A stretch of DNA of 64,000 bases from Aliidiomarina maris (GCF_003987335.1 NZ_PIPK01000001.1:186001-250000), one strand, 5' to 3'; shown: positions 19,147 through 27,857, counted from the first letter of the stretch. Notes: generated by a model from the sequence alone, not told the origin. Made by a program: numbers and translations.

Positions 19147-19177
19147 CAACCGCTGTAGCCACAGCTTACAGCGGTTG
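19147..19177. terminator. Bidirectional hairpin between M24 and DUF1543 genes
   Basis: An 11-bp perfect stem (CAACCGCTGTA and its complement) with a 9-nt loop lies between two convergent genes and overlaps the stop codon of the DUF1543 gene. T-runs are short, so termination may be weak. Confidence 0.6.
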
Positions 19178-19678
19178 ATACCCCATCCAATCTGGTTCTA
19201 ATGTTTGCTGCCCACCGTCAGGCACCAAGTGAATGTAATACCCGTCAATTAAATCCAGCTGCAAACAATTGTCGACCTCGAGTAAGTCGTCGGTGTGTAG
19301 CTGTTCACAATCAGCAAGCCCAGCCACCTTGACCAACTTTTTAGCCTGCAACTTGGCTTCATCGGCGCTTTGCGCGACCACAAGCGTGAAGTCATGAAAC
19401 TCTGCCATCCGCCCAGGAAAATAGCCGCCGAAATTAACAAAATAGAGTGTCTTATGCTGCTCTGGCGGGCTTTGCTGTAATTTGATCTTATACCCGTCTA
19501 CATGATGCACATGCACATAGCTGTCCATATGCGCACTATTTTTATCACCAAACCATTGGCGCTTTAATTGCCCGTAGGTGGCTTCAATATTTGCGCCAAC
19601 AACAAACCGAATATCATGCAATTCAATATGCGCGCCCGCCGCACTGCCACCCATGTACACCATAAATAATTTGTTCAT
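19166..19678 (-). CDS. DUF1543 domain protein
   Basis: The start at 19678 (MNKLFMVYMGG) gives a 170-residue cytoplasmic protein. It contains two similar halves: an N-terminal one beginning KLFMVYMGGSAAGAHIELHDIRFVVG and a second one from about residue 80 (LYFVNFGGYFPGRMAEFHDFTLVVA). This duplicated pattern, with the conserved GG-x(n)-E-x-HD-x2-(F/L)-VV signature, is that of the DUF1543 family, whose function is not known. It is divergent from the NucA fragment next door. Confidence 0.8.
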   Translation of the reverse strand: MNKLFMVYMGGSAAGAHIELHDIRFVVGANIEATYGQLKRQWFGDKNSAHMDSYVHVHHVDGYKIKLQQSPPEQHKTLYFVNFGGYFPGRMAEFHDFTLVVAQSADEAKLQAKKLVKVAGLADCEQLHTDDLLEVDNCLQLDLIDGYYIHLVPDGGQQTLEPDWMGYQPL

Positions 19679-19713
19679 ACCGCCCTTTTTCCGCTTTCTA
19701 AACATCAATTTGT

Positions 19714-20133
19714 ATGCGCTTTGATGTAACTACTTTGCAACAACTCTTCCGTATCATTGCCCGCGTAGTATCTGCACGTCCAATTTACACACTGCAAAAT
19801 AATGCTCAAACAAAATTTGCCGACTGGGTCGCCTACCGGGTCACCCCAAACACCATTGACGGCCCTTCGCGTAGCCGCAATTGGCAACAAGACCCGAATA
19901 TTCCAGCAACTCAGACCATGGTGCCAGCCGATTACAACGGCGCGCACGCAACAATTGGAACAGATCGCGGACACCAAGTGCCATTGGCATCATTCAGTAA
20001 TACCCCGCATTGGGCCACCACCAATTATTTATCCAATATTACGCCACAAGCCTCGAATTTGAACCAAGGCCCATGGGCACAGTTAGAAAATGCAGTGCGC
20101 AACTTAGCGCGCACAGGCCAAGTTATTATCTGA
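19714..20133 (+). pseudogene. Truncated DNA/RNA non-specific endonuclease (NucA family)
   Basis: The 139-residue product matches the middle of a NucA/EndA-type secreted nuclease: AQTKFADWVAYRV, then TDRGHQVPLASF with the catalytic DRGH, then TNYLSNITPQ with the metal-binding Asn, then WAQLENAVRNLA. It stops at TGQVII, where family members continue for roughly 100 more residues (the ITGP strand onward). The N-terminus has no convincing signal peptide and no cysteine-rich lead, so the 5' end is probably also damaged. Called a pseudogene because of the lost C-terminal half. Confidence 0.75.
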
Positions 20134-20248
20134 ATTCAAAATTCAGTTAGCCATTTAATCCACTGGCCTTACCCACTCAAGCCGCGACATGGTATACAAT
20201 ACGCGCCATGTCATTGCGTGTAATATTCGTTCAGTAAGGCCAGTGTTG

Positions 20249-21412
20249 ATGATCAAGCTTTCCCATCTGGCGGCGGGTGTCACTGCCGTGACCGTCGGCT
20301 ATGCCAGTGCCGCAGTCCTTATATTACAAGCCGTGACCGTACTTGGTGGCGATAGCGCGATGCAAAGCGCATGGTTACTTGGTCTTGGCCTCGCCTCAGG
20401 TATCACCACGCTGTTTTTAGCATGGCGTTATAAAGCGCCAATTTTGACCGCATGGTCAACGCCCGGGATTATTTTACTCATCACCGCCTTACAAGGCGTC
20501 ACCCCAGAACAAGCCGTTGGCGTATTTATTTTCTCGTCGGCGTTGGTGGCGCTTAGTGGCTTCGGCGGCTGGATTGAGCGCTTAGTGCGCTGGGTGCCAC
20601 CGCCCATTGCTGCGGCTTTATTAGCCGGCATTTTATTTCCTTTTGTACTGGGTATTATTCCTGCACTCAAGCAAGCACCCGCTGTCATTTTAAGCATGCT
20701 CGCCATTTATTTTATTGCCAAAGCGCGCGCCCCACGGCTGGTTTTTATCTTGCTACTTTTAAGCGCAATTGGCATACCTGCCGCTACGGGCCGTTTTGAC
20801 ACCGCAAACTTAGTGCTGGAACTGCCACAATGGGTTTGGATATGGCCAGAGTTTCGACTTGATCTGATGTTGGGTATTGGCGTGCCCTTGTACGTCGTGT
20901 CAATGGTGTCACAAACCATGCCTGGGTTATTCATGCTGCGCAGTCACGGTTATGCGCCGCCCGCAGGGCCCCTGCTGCGCGCTACTGGCACAGCTGGTCT
21001 GCTACTCGCGCCGCTTGGGGTGTTCAGTATCGCCCTTGCAGCCATTACCGCTGCTATTTGTCAAAACAGCGATGCCGACAGTGACATGCAAAGTCGTTAT
21101 AAAGCCGCTATGGTAAGTGGGGTTGTCTACATCTTGTTTGGCTTACTTGGCGCGTCCATAGTGAGTTTATTCAATGCCATACCAGCTGAAGTTATTAAGG
21201 CTTTAGCTGGCATTGCACTGCTAAGCGTGCTGGTCAATTCTCTGACTCAAGCCTTTAGCCATAAACCACATCAGGAAGCCGCTGTGGTTACGTTCGTGGT
21301 GACAGCATCCGGCGCCGCGTTTATGGGGCTAAGTAGCGCATTTTGGGGCTTGCTTAGTGGTATGTTGCTGACCCATGTGGTCAGCCGTTTGTATTCAAAG
21401 CCGGTTTCGTAG
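20249..21412 (+). CDS. BenE-family benzoate/H+ symporter-like transporter
   Basis: The start at 20249 (MIKLSHLAAGVTAV) gives a 387-residue, very hydrophobic protein with about 12 predicted helices. The N-terminal SHLAAGVTAVTVGYASAAVLILQA, the WSTPGIILL segment and IAAICQNSDAD-like motif near residue 275 are BenE characteristics. BenE proteins are inner-membrane proton symporters, classically for benzoate, but no benzoate-degradation gene is nearby, so the substrate is open. The next gene starts 36 nt downstream and may be cotranscribed. Confidence 0.88.
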   Translation: MIKLSHLAAGVTAVTVGYASAAVLILQAVTVLGGDSAMQSAWLLGLGLASGITTLFLAWRYKAPILTAWSTPGIILLITALQGVTPEQAVGVFIFSSALVALSGFGGWIERLVRWVPPPIAAALLAGILFPFVLGIIPALKQAPAVILSMLAIYFIAKARAPRLVFILLLLSAIGIPAATGRFDTANLVLELPQWVWIWPEFRLDLMLGIGVPLYVVSMVSQTMPGLFMLRSHGYAPPAGPLLRATGTAGLLLAPLGVFSIALAAITAAICQNSDADSDMQSRYKAAMVSGVVYILFGLLGASIVSLFNAIPAEVIKALAGIALLSVLVNSLTQAFSHKPHQEAAVVTFVVTASGAAFMGLSSAFWGLLSGMLLTHVVSRLYSKPVS

Positions 21413-21448
21413 CAAAGTGTTCAGCGCAATTAACAGGTAACTATCAGT

Positions 21449-22054
21449 ATGCATGCACCCATACCCATGTGGTTAAAATTGAGCTTTAGCGCGATGGCAT
21501 TGGCTGTGTTGGTGTGCTACTGGCCGTATTATGGACCGCAAAACTTCCTGTGGTTTTCGGATGTGGCGTTGTTTTTGTTAGTGCCCGCGCTGTGGTTTAA
21601 GTTGCGCTTAATCGCCAGTTCGATGGCTATTGCGGTGCTGCTGCCTGAACTGTTCTGGACCTTTGATTTTCTCACCTTGAGTTACCTCACGCCGATTGCA
21701 AGTTACATGTTTAACAGTGAAATCGCGCTACATATTCGCTTCTTATCGGCGCTATTTCATTTAGCTTTGCCACCTGTTCTGATCTATTTACTCTATCGCC
21801 TTGGTTATGACCGCCGGGCAATTGTTGTACAACCGCTTATTTCAGCTGTGATACTGATATTGACCTACTTGTTCACCGACCCCGCACGTAATATTAATTG
21901 GGCTTTTGGCCCTGGCTTTGTGCAAAGCTTTACCCACCCTTGGCTATATCTATTCGGGCTTTGGCTTGCTCTGCTTATCGTGGTGTACTTACCCACCCAT
22001 TGGTTGCTGACGCGATACTTCCGCACTTGCCAAAGCAAACCCAGCACTGTATAA
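21449..22054 (+). CDS. Multi-pass membrane protein of unknown function
   Basis: A 201-residue protein with six or so hydrophobic segments, a conserved-looking YYGPQNFLWFSDVALFL near residue 30 and LPELFWTFDFL near residue 72. No enzyme domain is recognised. It has no signal peptide, and most aromatic residues sit at helix ends. Its last codons overlap the LexA box of yebG. Possibly cotranscribed with the BenE gene. Confidence 0.7.
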   Translation: MHAPIPMWLKLSFSAMALAVLVCYWPYYGPQNFLWFSDVALFLLVPALWFKLRLIASSMAIAVLLPELFWTFDFLTLSYLTPIASYMFNSEIALHIRFLSALFHLALPPVLIYLLYRLGYDRRAIVVQPLISAVILILTYLFTDPARNINWAFGPGFVQSFTHPWLYLFGLWLALLIVVYLPTHWLLTRYFRTCQSKPSTV

Positions 22055-22064
22055 ATAGACAGTG
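22045..22064 (+). promoter_or_regulatory. LexA binding site (SOS box) upstream of yebG
   Basis: CACTGTATAAATAGACAGTG contains CTG-N10-CAG in the form used by enterobacterial and related LexA proteins, with an AT-rich centre and outer symmetry extending one more pair on each side. It lies 95 nt before the yebG start and overlaps the stop codon of the preceding gene. YebG is a known SOS gene in E. coli, so context and sequence agree. Confidence 0.88.
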
Positions 22065-22158
22065 TTCGCATTGTGGTTGGCAACAGAGTGTTGTTCGCAA
22101 CACAGTGAACAAAGATACGAACTATGTTTAAAGCACACCATAAGAACAAGGAACAACC

Positions 22159-22458
22159 ATGGCTGTAATAACGCAATATGTAGTTGTGCGCGACGGGGAA
22201 CAAAAAATGACATTTACCAGCAAACAAGAAGCCGACGCCTACGATAAAATGCTGGACATGGTCGATGAGCTGTTACCGCTGTTAGAGCGCAGCGAACTCG
22301 TGAGCTCTGAAAAACAAGCGGAAGATCTCGCATTTTTCCTAGCACGCGAACGCGAATCCGTGCTGGTTGCCCTCGGTGCGAAAAAACCACCAAAAGCCAA
22401 AGCCGCGGCAAAACCCGCAGCAAAGCCAGCAGCTAAAACCGAGCCAAGCGAAGGTTAG
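22159..22458 (+). CDS. yebG: SOS-induced protein YebG
   Basis: A 99-residue cytoplasmic protein. The first 75 residues match YebG (MAVITQYVVVRDGEQKMTF, then EADAYDKMLDMVDEL and ALGAKK). The C-terminal tail is an Ala/Lys/Pro repeat (KPAAKPAAK), as in other YebG proteins. In E. coli yebG is induced by DNA damage; its molecular role is unknown. Here a LexA box 95 nt upstream supports the same control. AAGGAAC precedes the ATG. Confidence 0.93.
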   Translation: MAVITQYVVVRDGEQKMTFTSKQEADAYDKMLDMVDELLPLLERSELVSSEKQAEDLAFFLARERESVLVALGAKKPPKAKAAAKPAAKPAAKTEPSEG

Positions 22459-22535
22459 ATTCAGGGTCATCCAGCCTGCCCTATAGCTGATGCGCTATAC
22501 TGGTGGTATCTCAAACGATATCGGGAGTAGCGACG

Positions 22536-22802
22536 ATGGCAGGTGGATGGTCACGCGATGGCGCGGTACAGGAACAAATCGATGCCAGTACAGACGACAG
22601 CGTAGCGCAAGCAAGAAGCCAAATTCCGAGTGGCGAGAGCTTGGAGTATTGCGCAGAATGCGACGAGCCAATCCCACAGGCTCGCCGTGAAGCGCTACCC
22701 GGTGTGCGCTTGTGCATTGAGTGCCAAACCGAGCATGATAAAGCGCAGCAAAGTAACGCCAGCTATAATCGCCGAGGCAGTAAAGACAGTCAGTTGCGTT
22801 AA
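22536..22802 (+). CDS. DksA/TraR-type zinc finger protein
   Basis: The ATG at 22536, after GGGAG, gives an 88-residue protein starting MAGGWSRDGAVQEQID, typical of the short YbiI-type members of the DksA/TraR family. The C-terminal zinc finger is complete: YCAECDEPIP, then RLCIECQTEHD, a C-x2-C / C-x2-C pair. Short family members may act on RNA polymerase through the secondary channel, but this one lacks the long DksA coiled coil and its role is unknown. Confidence 0.85.
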   Translation: MAGGWSRDGAVQEQIDASTDDSVAQARSQIPSGESLEYCAECDEPIPQARREALPGVRLCIECQTEHDKAQQSNASYNRRGSKDSQLR

Positions 22803-22927
22803 GTTTGGACGAATATTAGGTTGTTTTAAGTTTACACTTGCGGCCTTAACTTTCGGTTTTTTACTTTTGCGATGCAAAGCCAAGCGCACTAAACTAACCG
22901 CACTTTTTAGCCGAAGAAGATTTTATT

Positions 22928-23941
22928 ATGGCCGCTTTTGGAAGCGTATTTATGCCACGCATGGCATATAGCACCTTTGATGGACAGCAGTGGAGCACAC
23001 CAACTTTGGTGGCTGCAGACAGTATTAGCCTACACCCCGGCGCGCATGTTCTACACTACGCAAGCACTTGCTTTGAAGGCCTAAAAGCTTTCCGTCACGA
23101 CGACAACTCAATTAATATTTTCCGCATGTCCGCCAGCGTGAAACGCTTGCAGCAAAGCAGCCAATTGCTATCGCTGCCGAGCTTTGACAGTCAGCTGTTA
23201 GACGACATGATTGTCGATATTGTCCGCCATTACGCCGATGAAGTACCTGCCACGCCAGGTTCGATGTATATCCGTCCAACGCATATCGGCACAGAGCCCG
23301 CCATTGGCAAAGCCGCATCGCCGAGCAAAACGTCAATGATGTACGTACTGTTATCGCCGGTGGGTGACTACTTTAGCGGCGGCGCGCGCAAACTACGGTT
23401 ATTAGTTGAAGACAACGCTATGCGCTGTGCGCCTCATATGGGCATGGTGAAAAGCGGAGGCAACTACGCCAGTGCATTACAGCCAATTTTGAACGCACGC
23501 CAAGAGGTCGACGCCGACCAAGTGCTGTTCTGCCCAAATGGTGATGTGCAGGAAACCGGTGCCGCTAACTTTTTGCTGATTGATGGCAACGAAATTATTA
23601 CCAAAGCCTTAGATTCAAGCTTCTTACATGGTAATACCCGCGCATCGATTCTGACCATTGCGCGCGACATGGGCTTCACTGTTAGCGAGCGTAGTTTAAG
23701 CGTCGATGAATTACTTGAGCGGGTGGCTAAGCCAGGCTGTGAAGCCGCCCTTTCAGGCACCGCTGCCGTTCTTGCGCCGGTCGGCACCCTGATTTATCAA
23801 GGTCAGGAGTACACGGTCGGCGGCAATGCTGAAGCAGACACCCCAAAAACCACGCAATTACGCGCCGCGTTAAACGCCATTCAGTGGGGGCAAGCCCCCG
23901 ATACCCATGGCTGGTTACAGCGGGTCAGCCCAATAAAATAA
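22928..23941 (+). CDS. ilvE: Branched-chain amino acid aminotransferase
   Basis: A 337-residue PLP enzyme of fold type IV that transfers amino groups between Leu/Ile/Val and their 2-oxo acids. It begins with the class II-type lead FDGQQWSTP and shows YASTCFEGLKAFR, MYIRPTHIGTE, the PLP-lysine segment MGMVKSGGNYASAL, and the phosphate-binding ETGAANFLLID. The length and order match BCAT of the longer (eukaryotic-like, about 340-residue) subclass rather than E. coli IlvE. It overlaps the DODA gene tail to tail by 27 nt. Confidence 0.93.
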   Translation: MAAFGSVFMPRMAYSTFDGQQWSTPTLVAADSISLHPGAHVLHYASTCFEGLKAFRHDDNSINIFRMSASVKRLQQSSQLLSLPSFDSQLLDDMIVDIVRHYADEVPATPGSMYIRPTHIGTEPAIGKAASPSKTSMMYVLLSPVGDYFSGGARKLRLLVEDNAMRCAPHMGMVKSGGNYASALQPILNARQEVDADQVLFCPNGDVQETGAANFLLIDGNEIITKALDSSFLHGNTRASILTIARDMGFTVSERSLSVDELLERVAKPGCEAALSGTAAVLAPVGTLIYQGQEYTVGGNAEADTPKTTQLRAALNAIQWGQAPDTHGWLQRVSPIK

Positions 23942-24715
23942 GCCAGCGTTTTTACCCAGCACTTTAGCGCTGGCATATACATCACAAGGTCGCTGGGCCA
24001 GCCCATAGCATATATGCAGTGGCAGTAAGTGCTCTTCGCGCGGATGACAAAAACGTGCGCTCGGCGCCTGCGCCCAAGTGACTAGCCGCTGCCTGCGTTC
24101 CGCTTCGCTCAGTGCCGCACTTTGCATGGTATCTTTTAACCAAGCTTCGAACACTTGGTTATGCACGTCGGCTTCCTCTGACTGATTGAAAAATGCGCGC
24201 ATATTGTGAAATGAAAATCCCGATCCCAAAAGCAGCAGGTTATCAATTTCAAGCTTGGCAAGGGCTTCCCCAATGCGAAGGTGTGCATCAGCGTCCAAGC
24301 TAGCCAGCAGCGACACCTGAATAACCGGAATATCGGCTTGTGGAAACATAATTTTAAGCGGCACAAATACGCCATGATCGAAGCCCCGATCGGCGTTTAA
24401 ATGCACCGAGATACCCGCTTGTTGCAAGCTTTGCGCAAGCTGATTCGCTAACTCCGGAGCCCCAGGTGCAGGGTATTGAATGTGGTATGACTCAGGCGCA
24501 AAGCCTGAGTAGTCATAGATTAACTCAGGCTGTGGGCTACTGGTTATATTGACCTCGTTCGCTTCCCAGTGCGCACTAAACACAATGATGGCTTGTGGCC
24601 GCTGCATACGCTGCGCCATGTCTTGTAATTGTGCGACTAGCGCTTGGTGGTTCACATCACCCAGCAAAGGGAGCGAACCACCACCATGAGAAACATACAA
24701 TACTTGTCGGTTCAT
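23915..24715 (-). CDS. 4,5-DOPA dioxygenase-family extradiol dioxygenase (YgiD-like)
   Basis: The ATG at 24715 is preferred to the upstream GTG because an AAAGGGGG site then sits at normal spacing; it gives 266 residues. The enzyme family opens aromatic rings of DOPA-like catechols with an active-site metal. Ligand histidines are seen in YVSHGGGSLPL, FSAHWEA and RGFDHGVFVPLKIMFP, and late in CHPREEHLLPLH. It lies 32 nt downstream of the DoxX gene on the same strand, so the two likely form an operon, controlled by the divergent LysR gene. Confidence 0.9.
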   Translation of the reverse strand: MNRQVLYVSHGGGSLPLLGDVNHQALVAQLQDMAQRMQRPQAIIVFSAHWEANEVNITSSPQPELIYDYSGFAPESYHIQYPAPGAPELANQLAQSLQQAGISVHLNADRGFDHGVFVPLKIMFPQADIPVIQVSLLASLDADAHLRIGEALAKLEIDNLLLLGSGFSFHNMRAFFNQSEEADVHNQVFEAWLKDTMQSAALSEAERRQRLVTWAQAPSARFCHPREEHLLPLHICYGLAQRPCDVYASAKVLGKNAGLFYWADPL

Positions 24716-24747
24716 CGTGTTCACGCCCCCTTTTTACGCTCGGTTGC

Positions 24748-25191
24748 TTACGACCGCTTCGATTGCACAAGTAGCTGGTCAGCGCCGAATTTACCGGAAC
24801 CTTGAAACACCAACGCGACACTCATTGCAAACAACGCTAGCGCAAATTCATAGCCACCATTGGCAACGAACAAACCGTTACTAATATGCACTGCGAAGAT
24901 AGCAACCAGCATGGTAATAGCTGACACCAAGGCGGCGGGCCGTGTCAAAAGGCCAAGGATTAGCGCAATACCACCAAAAAACTCTGCCCCACCCGCTAAA
25001 AATGCCATCAATATGCCAGGTTGCAAACCGATACTTGCCATCCATTCGCCGGTCGCTTGCAGGCCATTACCACCAAACCAGCCAAATAACTTCTGCGCGC
25101 CATGCGCCGCAAGAATAATACCCAGTGGCACACGCAATACCAAAGCGCTAAAGCCTGCGTCACTTTTCAATAATGTCTGTAATTTGCTCAT
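24748..25191 (-). CDS. DoxX-family membrane protein
   Basis: A 147-residue inner-membrane protein with four hydrophobic segments. The DoxX signatures are RVPLGIILAAHGAQKLFGWFGG at the start, GGAEFFGGIALILGLLTR in the middle and NGGYEFALALFAMSVAL near the end. DoxX proteins are quinone-linked or redox-associated subunits; many sit beside DODA-type dioxygenases and LysR regulators as here. Divergent from the LysR gene at 25,322. Confidence 0.9.
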   Translation of the reverse strand: MSKLQTLLKSDAGFSALVLRVPLGIILAAHGAQKLFGWFGGNGLQATGEWMASIGLQPGILMAFLAGGAEFFGGIALILGLLTRPAALVSAITMLVAIFAVHISNGLFVANGGYEFALALFAMSVALVFQGSGKFGADQLLVQSKRS

Positions 25192-25321
25192 GAATAACCT
25201 CGTCGTTGTGTGTTAGTTAGGTTGATTTGCTCACAGACATGACTATAAACCTGGTTGTGTTATTTATTAATAGCGCTACTATTGCTTTATTATAAATGCA
25301 GCGTTGATAATAGGTTGCACC

Positions 25322-26194
25322 ATGGACACCATGCAAGGCATGAAAACCTTCGTCACAGTGGTTGATACAGGTTCATTTACCCGCGCCGCCGACGCACTCG
25401 CTATCTCGCCACAATTAGTGAGCAAGTATATGGCACAACTTGAACAGTACCTTGGCGTACGGCTGCTTAACCGCACCACCAGGCGGCTACACTTAACTGA
25501 AGCGGGAGGACAGTATTACCAGCGCGCACAGCAAATATTAGAAGATATCGAAGACCTTGAATGCCAGCTCACCGATATGCAGAACCAAGCGCGCGGGGTT
25601 TTGCGCATCAGCGCTCCCGTGTCATTCGCTATCCGCCACCTGCCCCCGGTGCTACAGCAATACCAGCAACAACACCCGCAAGTGACGATTGATTTGCAAT
25701 TAAATGACCGCAAGGTCGACATTCTTGACGAGGGCTTTGATATCGCTCTGCGGATTGGGCAACTGGCAAGCTCATCGCTGATTGCGCGGCGCCTCGCGCC
25801 TATTCGCGTGGTGTATTGTGCATCGCCAAGCTACCTTGCCAAGCATGGCGCCCCCACGTCACCAACCCAGCTCAACGGACATACCTTTTTAAAGTACTCG
25901 TACATGGACGCCAAGTTTTCGAACGGCGCGCAATCAACGTTAAGTTGCAACAACGGCGATGTACTCACCGCCGCAGCCATTGGCGGCGCGGGCATTGTGC
26001 TGCAGCCAACATTCATTGTCAGTGATGCCATTCGTCGCGGCGATTTAACCATTGTGATGCCCGAGCATGAGCCCGAACCGATAGCCCTCTATGCGGTGTA
26101 TGCACATCGCCAATTGCTCGCCAGCAAAGTCACCAGCTTCATACAATTTATCAGCAATTATTATGGCGACTCGCCCTATTGGGATGCGTTATAG
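25322..26194 (+). CDS. LysR-family regulator divergent from the DoxX/DODA operon
   Basis: The start at 25322 (MDTMQGMKTFVTVVDTGSFT) gives a 290-residue protein with an N-terminal winged HTH (AADALAISPQLVSKYMAQLE, a classical recognition helix) and a C-terminal effector domain. The pattern is that of the CrgA/AaeR-like subgroup that often controls small redox operons. It is divergent from doxX across 130 nt, so it probably controls that operon and itself; the inducer is unknown. Confidence 0.92.
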   Translation: MDTMQGMKTFVTVVDTGSFTRAADALAISPQLVSKYMAQLEQYLGVRLLNRTTRRLHLTEAGGQYYQRAQQILEDIEDLECQLTDMQNQARGVLRISAPVSFAIRHLPPVLQQYQQQHPQVTIDLQLNDRKVDILDEGFDIALRIGQLASSSLIARRLAPIRVVYCASPSYLAKHGAPTSPTQLNGHTFLKYSYMDAKFSNGAQSTLSCNNGDVLTAAAIGGAGIVLQPTFIVSDAIRRGDLTIVMPEHEPEPIALYAVYAHRQLLASKVTSFIQFISNYYGDSPYWDAL

Positions 26195-26380
26195 CGCCGC
26201 ATGCTTTGTGGCAAAGCCTTAATAAGACTTCCCTAGCGTAGGTGAGAAATATCGTGAGGGTGACTTCGGCGGATTAGCAACATATAACTATCGAACTTTT
26301 ATTGTCAGAAGTGATAAGGTTTGTTTATGTTACGGTTAAAACTTAAACATTACTTCGACAAGGATTAGTCTCTAATCGCC

Positions 26381-26635
26381 ATGATTGAAATTACAGAACT
26401 CATTCGCCCGTTTGAGCAAGGCGTAACTCGTCCTTACCTCTGCAGAGCTTCTGACGGTAAAGAGTATGTGGTTAAAGGGTCCTCAACAACCCAACGAGGC
26501 TTAATTGCAGAGTTTGTTTGCGCACATTTAGCGCAATGCTTTGGCTTACCTTTTTCGAAATTTGGGGTTGCCTACATTGACTCCAGCTTGATTAAGTATG
26601 CATCAAACGATAACTTTTGGGAGCAACTAACATGA
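26381..26635 (+). CDS. Short HipA-like kinase N-lobe protein, likely internally deleted
   Basis: An 84-residue protein starting MIEITELIRPFEQGVTRPYLCRA, with a kinase-like lysine strand (EYVVKGSS) and an AEFVCAHLAQCFGLP helix. These match the N-terminal part of the HipA-like kinase family usually paired with DUF3037 proteins. Family members are normally about 230-260 residues, so the catalytic and metal-binding lobe is missing, and the last residues (NDNFWEQLT) may be the original C-terminus after an internal deletion. Its stop overlaps the next start (ATGA), so translation is still coupled. Active kinase function is unlikely. Confidence 0.6.
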   Translation: MIEITELIRPFEQGVTRPYLCRASDGKEYVVKGSSTTQRGLIAEFVCAHLAQCFGLPFSKFGVAYIDSSLIKYASNDNFWEQLT

Positions 26636-27429
26636 GAACGCTAAGCCTTTATGCGATAGTGCGCTTTATGCCATTTGCTGAAACTCAAGAGTTCGCCAAC
26701 GTGGGTGTCGTTCTATGTGCTCCGGATCAAGGTAAACTGTTCTTCAAGCTTGCGCGCAAGCGTTTTGGCCGCGTAACCCAGTTTTTCGATGACTTAGATG
26801 GCAAGCTCTATACTCAAGCCCTTACCGTCATTGAACAAGAGCTGAAACGGGTTGAGGCCTATGTTGCGGAAAACCCAGGCGAGAAAGCAGCGCTGATCTT
26901 TAACGAGTTAACACGACATCGCGAAGGCGTCATTTATTTTGGCAACGCCCGCCCTACATTGGTTGATAATCCTGTAGTAAAACTAGATGAACTATTCGAG
27001 CGTTACGTTCAGCGTGACTTTATAAACGAAGAATACCGTGAACGCGTACTGGAGAAACTTATTCGACAGACGTTTAATGAACAGAAAATTGAAGGGTTCA
27101 AAAAGGCCAAACTGGCATTAAAGCTTGGTGATTTTGAGCTACCATTCGTTCGTGATGGGATTAAAGGCCGTCAGATTATTAAACCCTTAGCATTTGACAG
27201 AAAGACGCCACTCGCTGCATTTGAACACGCGAAACAGTGGACGGATAGGTTTGTGAAGCTTCGTGATGAGAACCAGATACATCAGCAAAACATGCTCATC
27301 GCTCTCAACGTGCCCGAGAAAGCACAATTCCAAGATGCTTACTTAGAAGCAATTGAAGCTATGCGTCGCCATGACATACCGCAAGCTGACATAAAGGAAC
27401 AAGATCGGCTGATAGCTTTCGCACGATAA
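26632..27429 (+). CDS. DUF3037 family protein
   Basis: The ATG at 26632, overlapping the previous stop, gives 265 residues. The first 130 match DUF3037: LSLYAIVRFMPFAETQEFANVGVVLCAPD, then RVTQFFDDLDGKLY and GVIYFGNARPTLVDNP. The C-terminal half is charged and helical with no recognised domain. DUF3037 genes are commonly found directly after HipA-like kinase genes; the joint function is not established, although toxin-antitoxin or defence roles are possible. Here the partner is reduced to a fragment. Confidence 0.75.
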   Translation: MRTLSLYAIVRFMPFAETQEFANVGVVLCAPDQGKLFFKLARKRFGRVTQFFDDLDGKLYTQALTVIEQELKRVEAYVAENPGEKAALIFNELTRHREGVIYFGNARPTLVDNPVVKLDELFERYVQRDFINEEYRERVLEKLIRQTFNEQKIEGFKKAKLALKLGDFELPFVRDGIKGRQIIKPLAFDRKTPLAAFEHAKQWTDRFVKLRDENQIHQQNMLIALNVPEKAQFQDAYLEAIEAMRRHDIPQADIKEQDRLIAFAR

Positions 27430-27603
27430 TGCTTCGCTATTTGCCTAACCTCCCGATTTGTTGTGGTGAAGCAGATACATAGTTACCCATGACTTTCATT
27501 TACCTTGCTTTCAAGCAGTTCTATTCGCGTAGTTAACTCTTATTCTTTTTGATGGGAGGTTTGAGTGAACTCCTCTAACTAGCTAGCCAAATTAAGTTTG
27601 CCA

Positions 27604-27735
27604 CTACAGACTAGTAAACGGCTCAGATAGGCGAGCATAGCGCGCCTGAATAATTTGTGATGCTTTCTGTAACACCTCACGGGCCGGCATCGGCTCATTA
27701 CAAACCATAGCTTCAAATCTATCAGTAGTGTGCAT
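27604..27735 (-). CDS. 43-residue protein divergent from the AlpA gene
   Basis: A short reading frame (MHTTDRFEAMVCNEPMPARE and 23 more residues, ending EPFTSL) with a strong ribosome site (GGGAG, seven nt before the ATG). The amino acid mix is that of a real soluble alpha-helical protein. It is divergent from alpA, and the space between holds a 12-bp palindrome. Such placement suggests a regulatory or accessory role in the island, but no family is recognised. Confidence 0.55.
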   Translation of the reverse strand: MHTTDRFEAMVCNEPMPAREVLQKASQIIQARYARLSEPFTSL

Positions 27736-27792
27736 GTTCGCGCTCCCTATAAATGGCTAATGCACAGCTGTGATATAGGCCTGAATTTTTTT

Positions 27793-27804
27793 GGAGTCGA
27801 CTCC
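27793..27804. promoter_or_regulatory. 12-bp palindrome between divergent small gene and AlpA gene
   Basis: GGAGTCGACTCC is a perfect palindrome in the 122-nt divergent intergenic region, after a run of T. It could be an operator for the AlpA protein or another island regulator. A similar but imperfect sequence (GGAGGGGACTCC) lies beside the duplicated alpA fragment at 32,222. The rest of 27,430-27,603 holds nothing recognisable. Confidence 0.35.
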
Positions 27805-27857
27805 TAGCTTCATCCTTTATGGACTAGCACAATGCTTTGAGCATAGGAGCTCGCAAA

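Noticed and set aside
26225-26335. Short frame reading YREGDFGGLATYNYRTFIV before the HipA-like gene
   Set aside because: About 36 residues, no start codon and a stop just upstream; it may be a relic, but it cannot be tied to a family.
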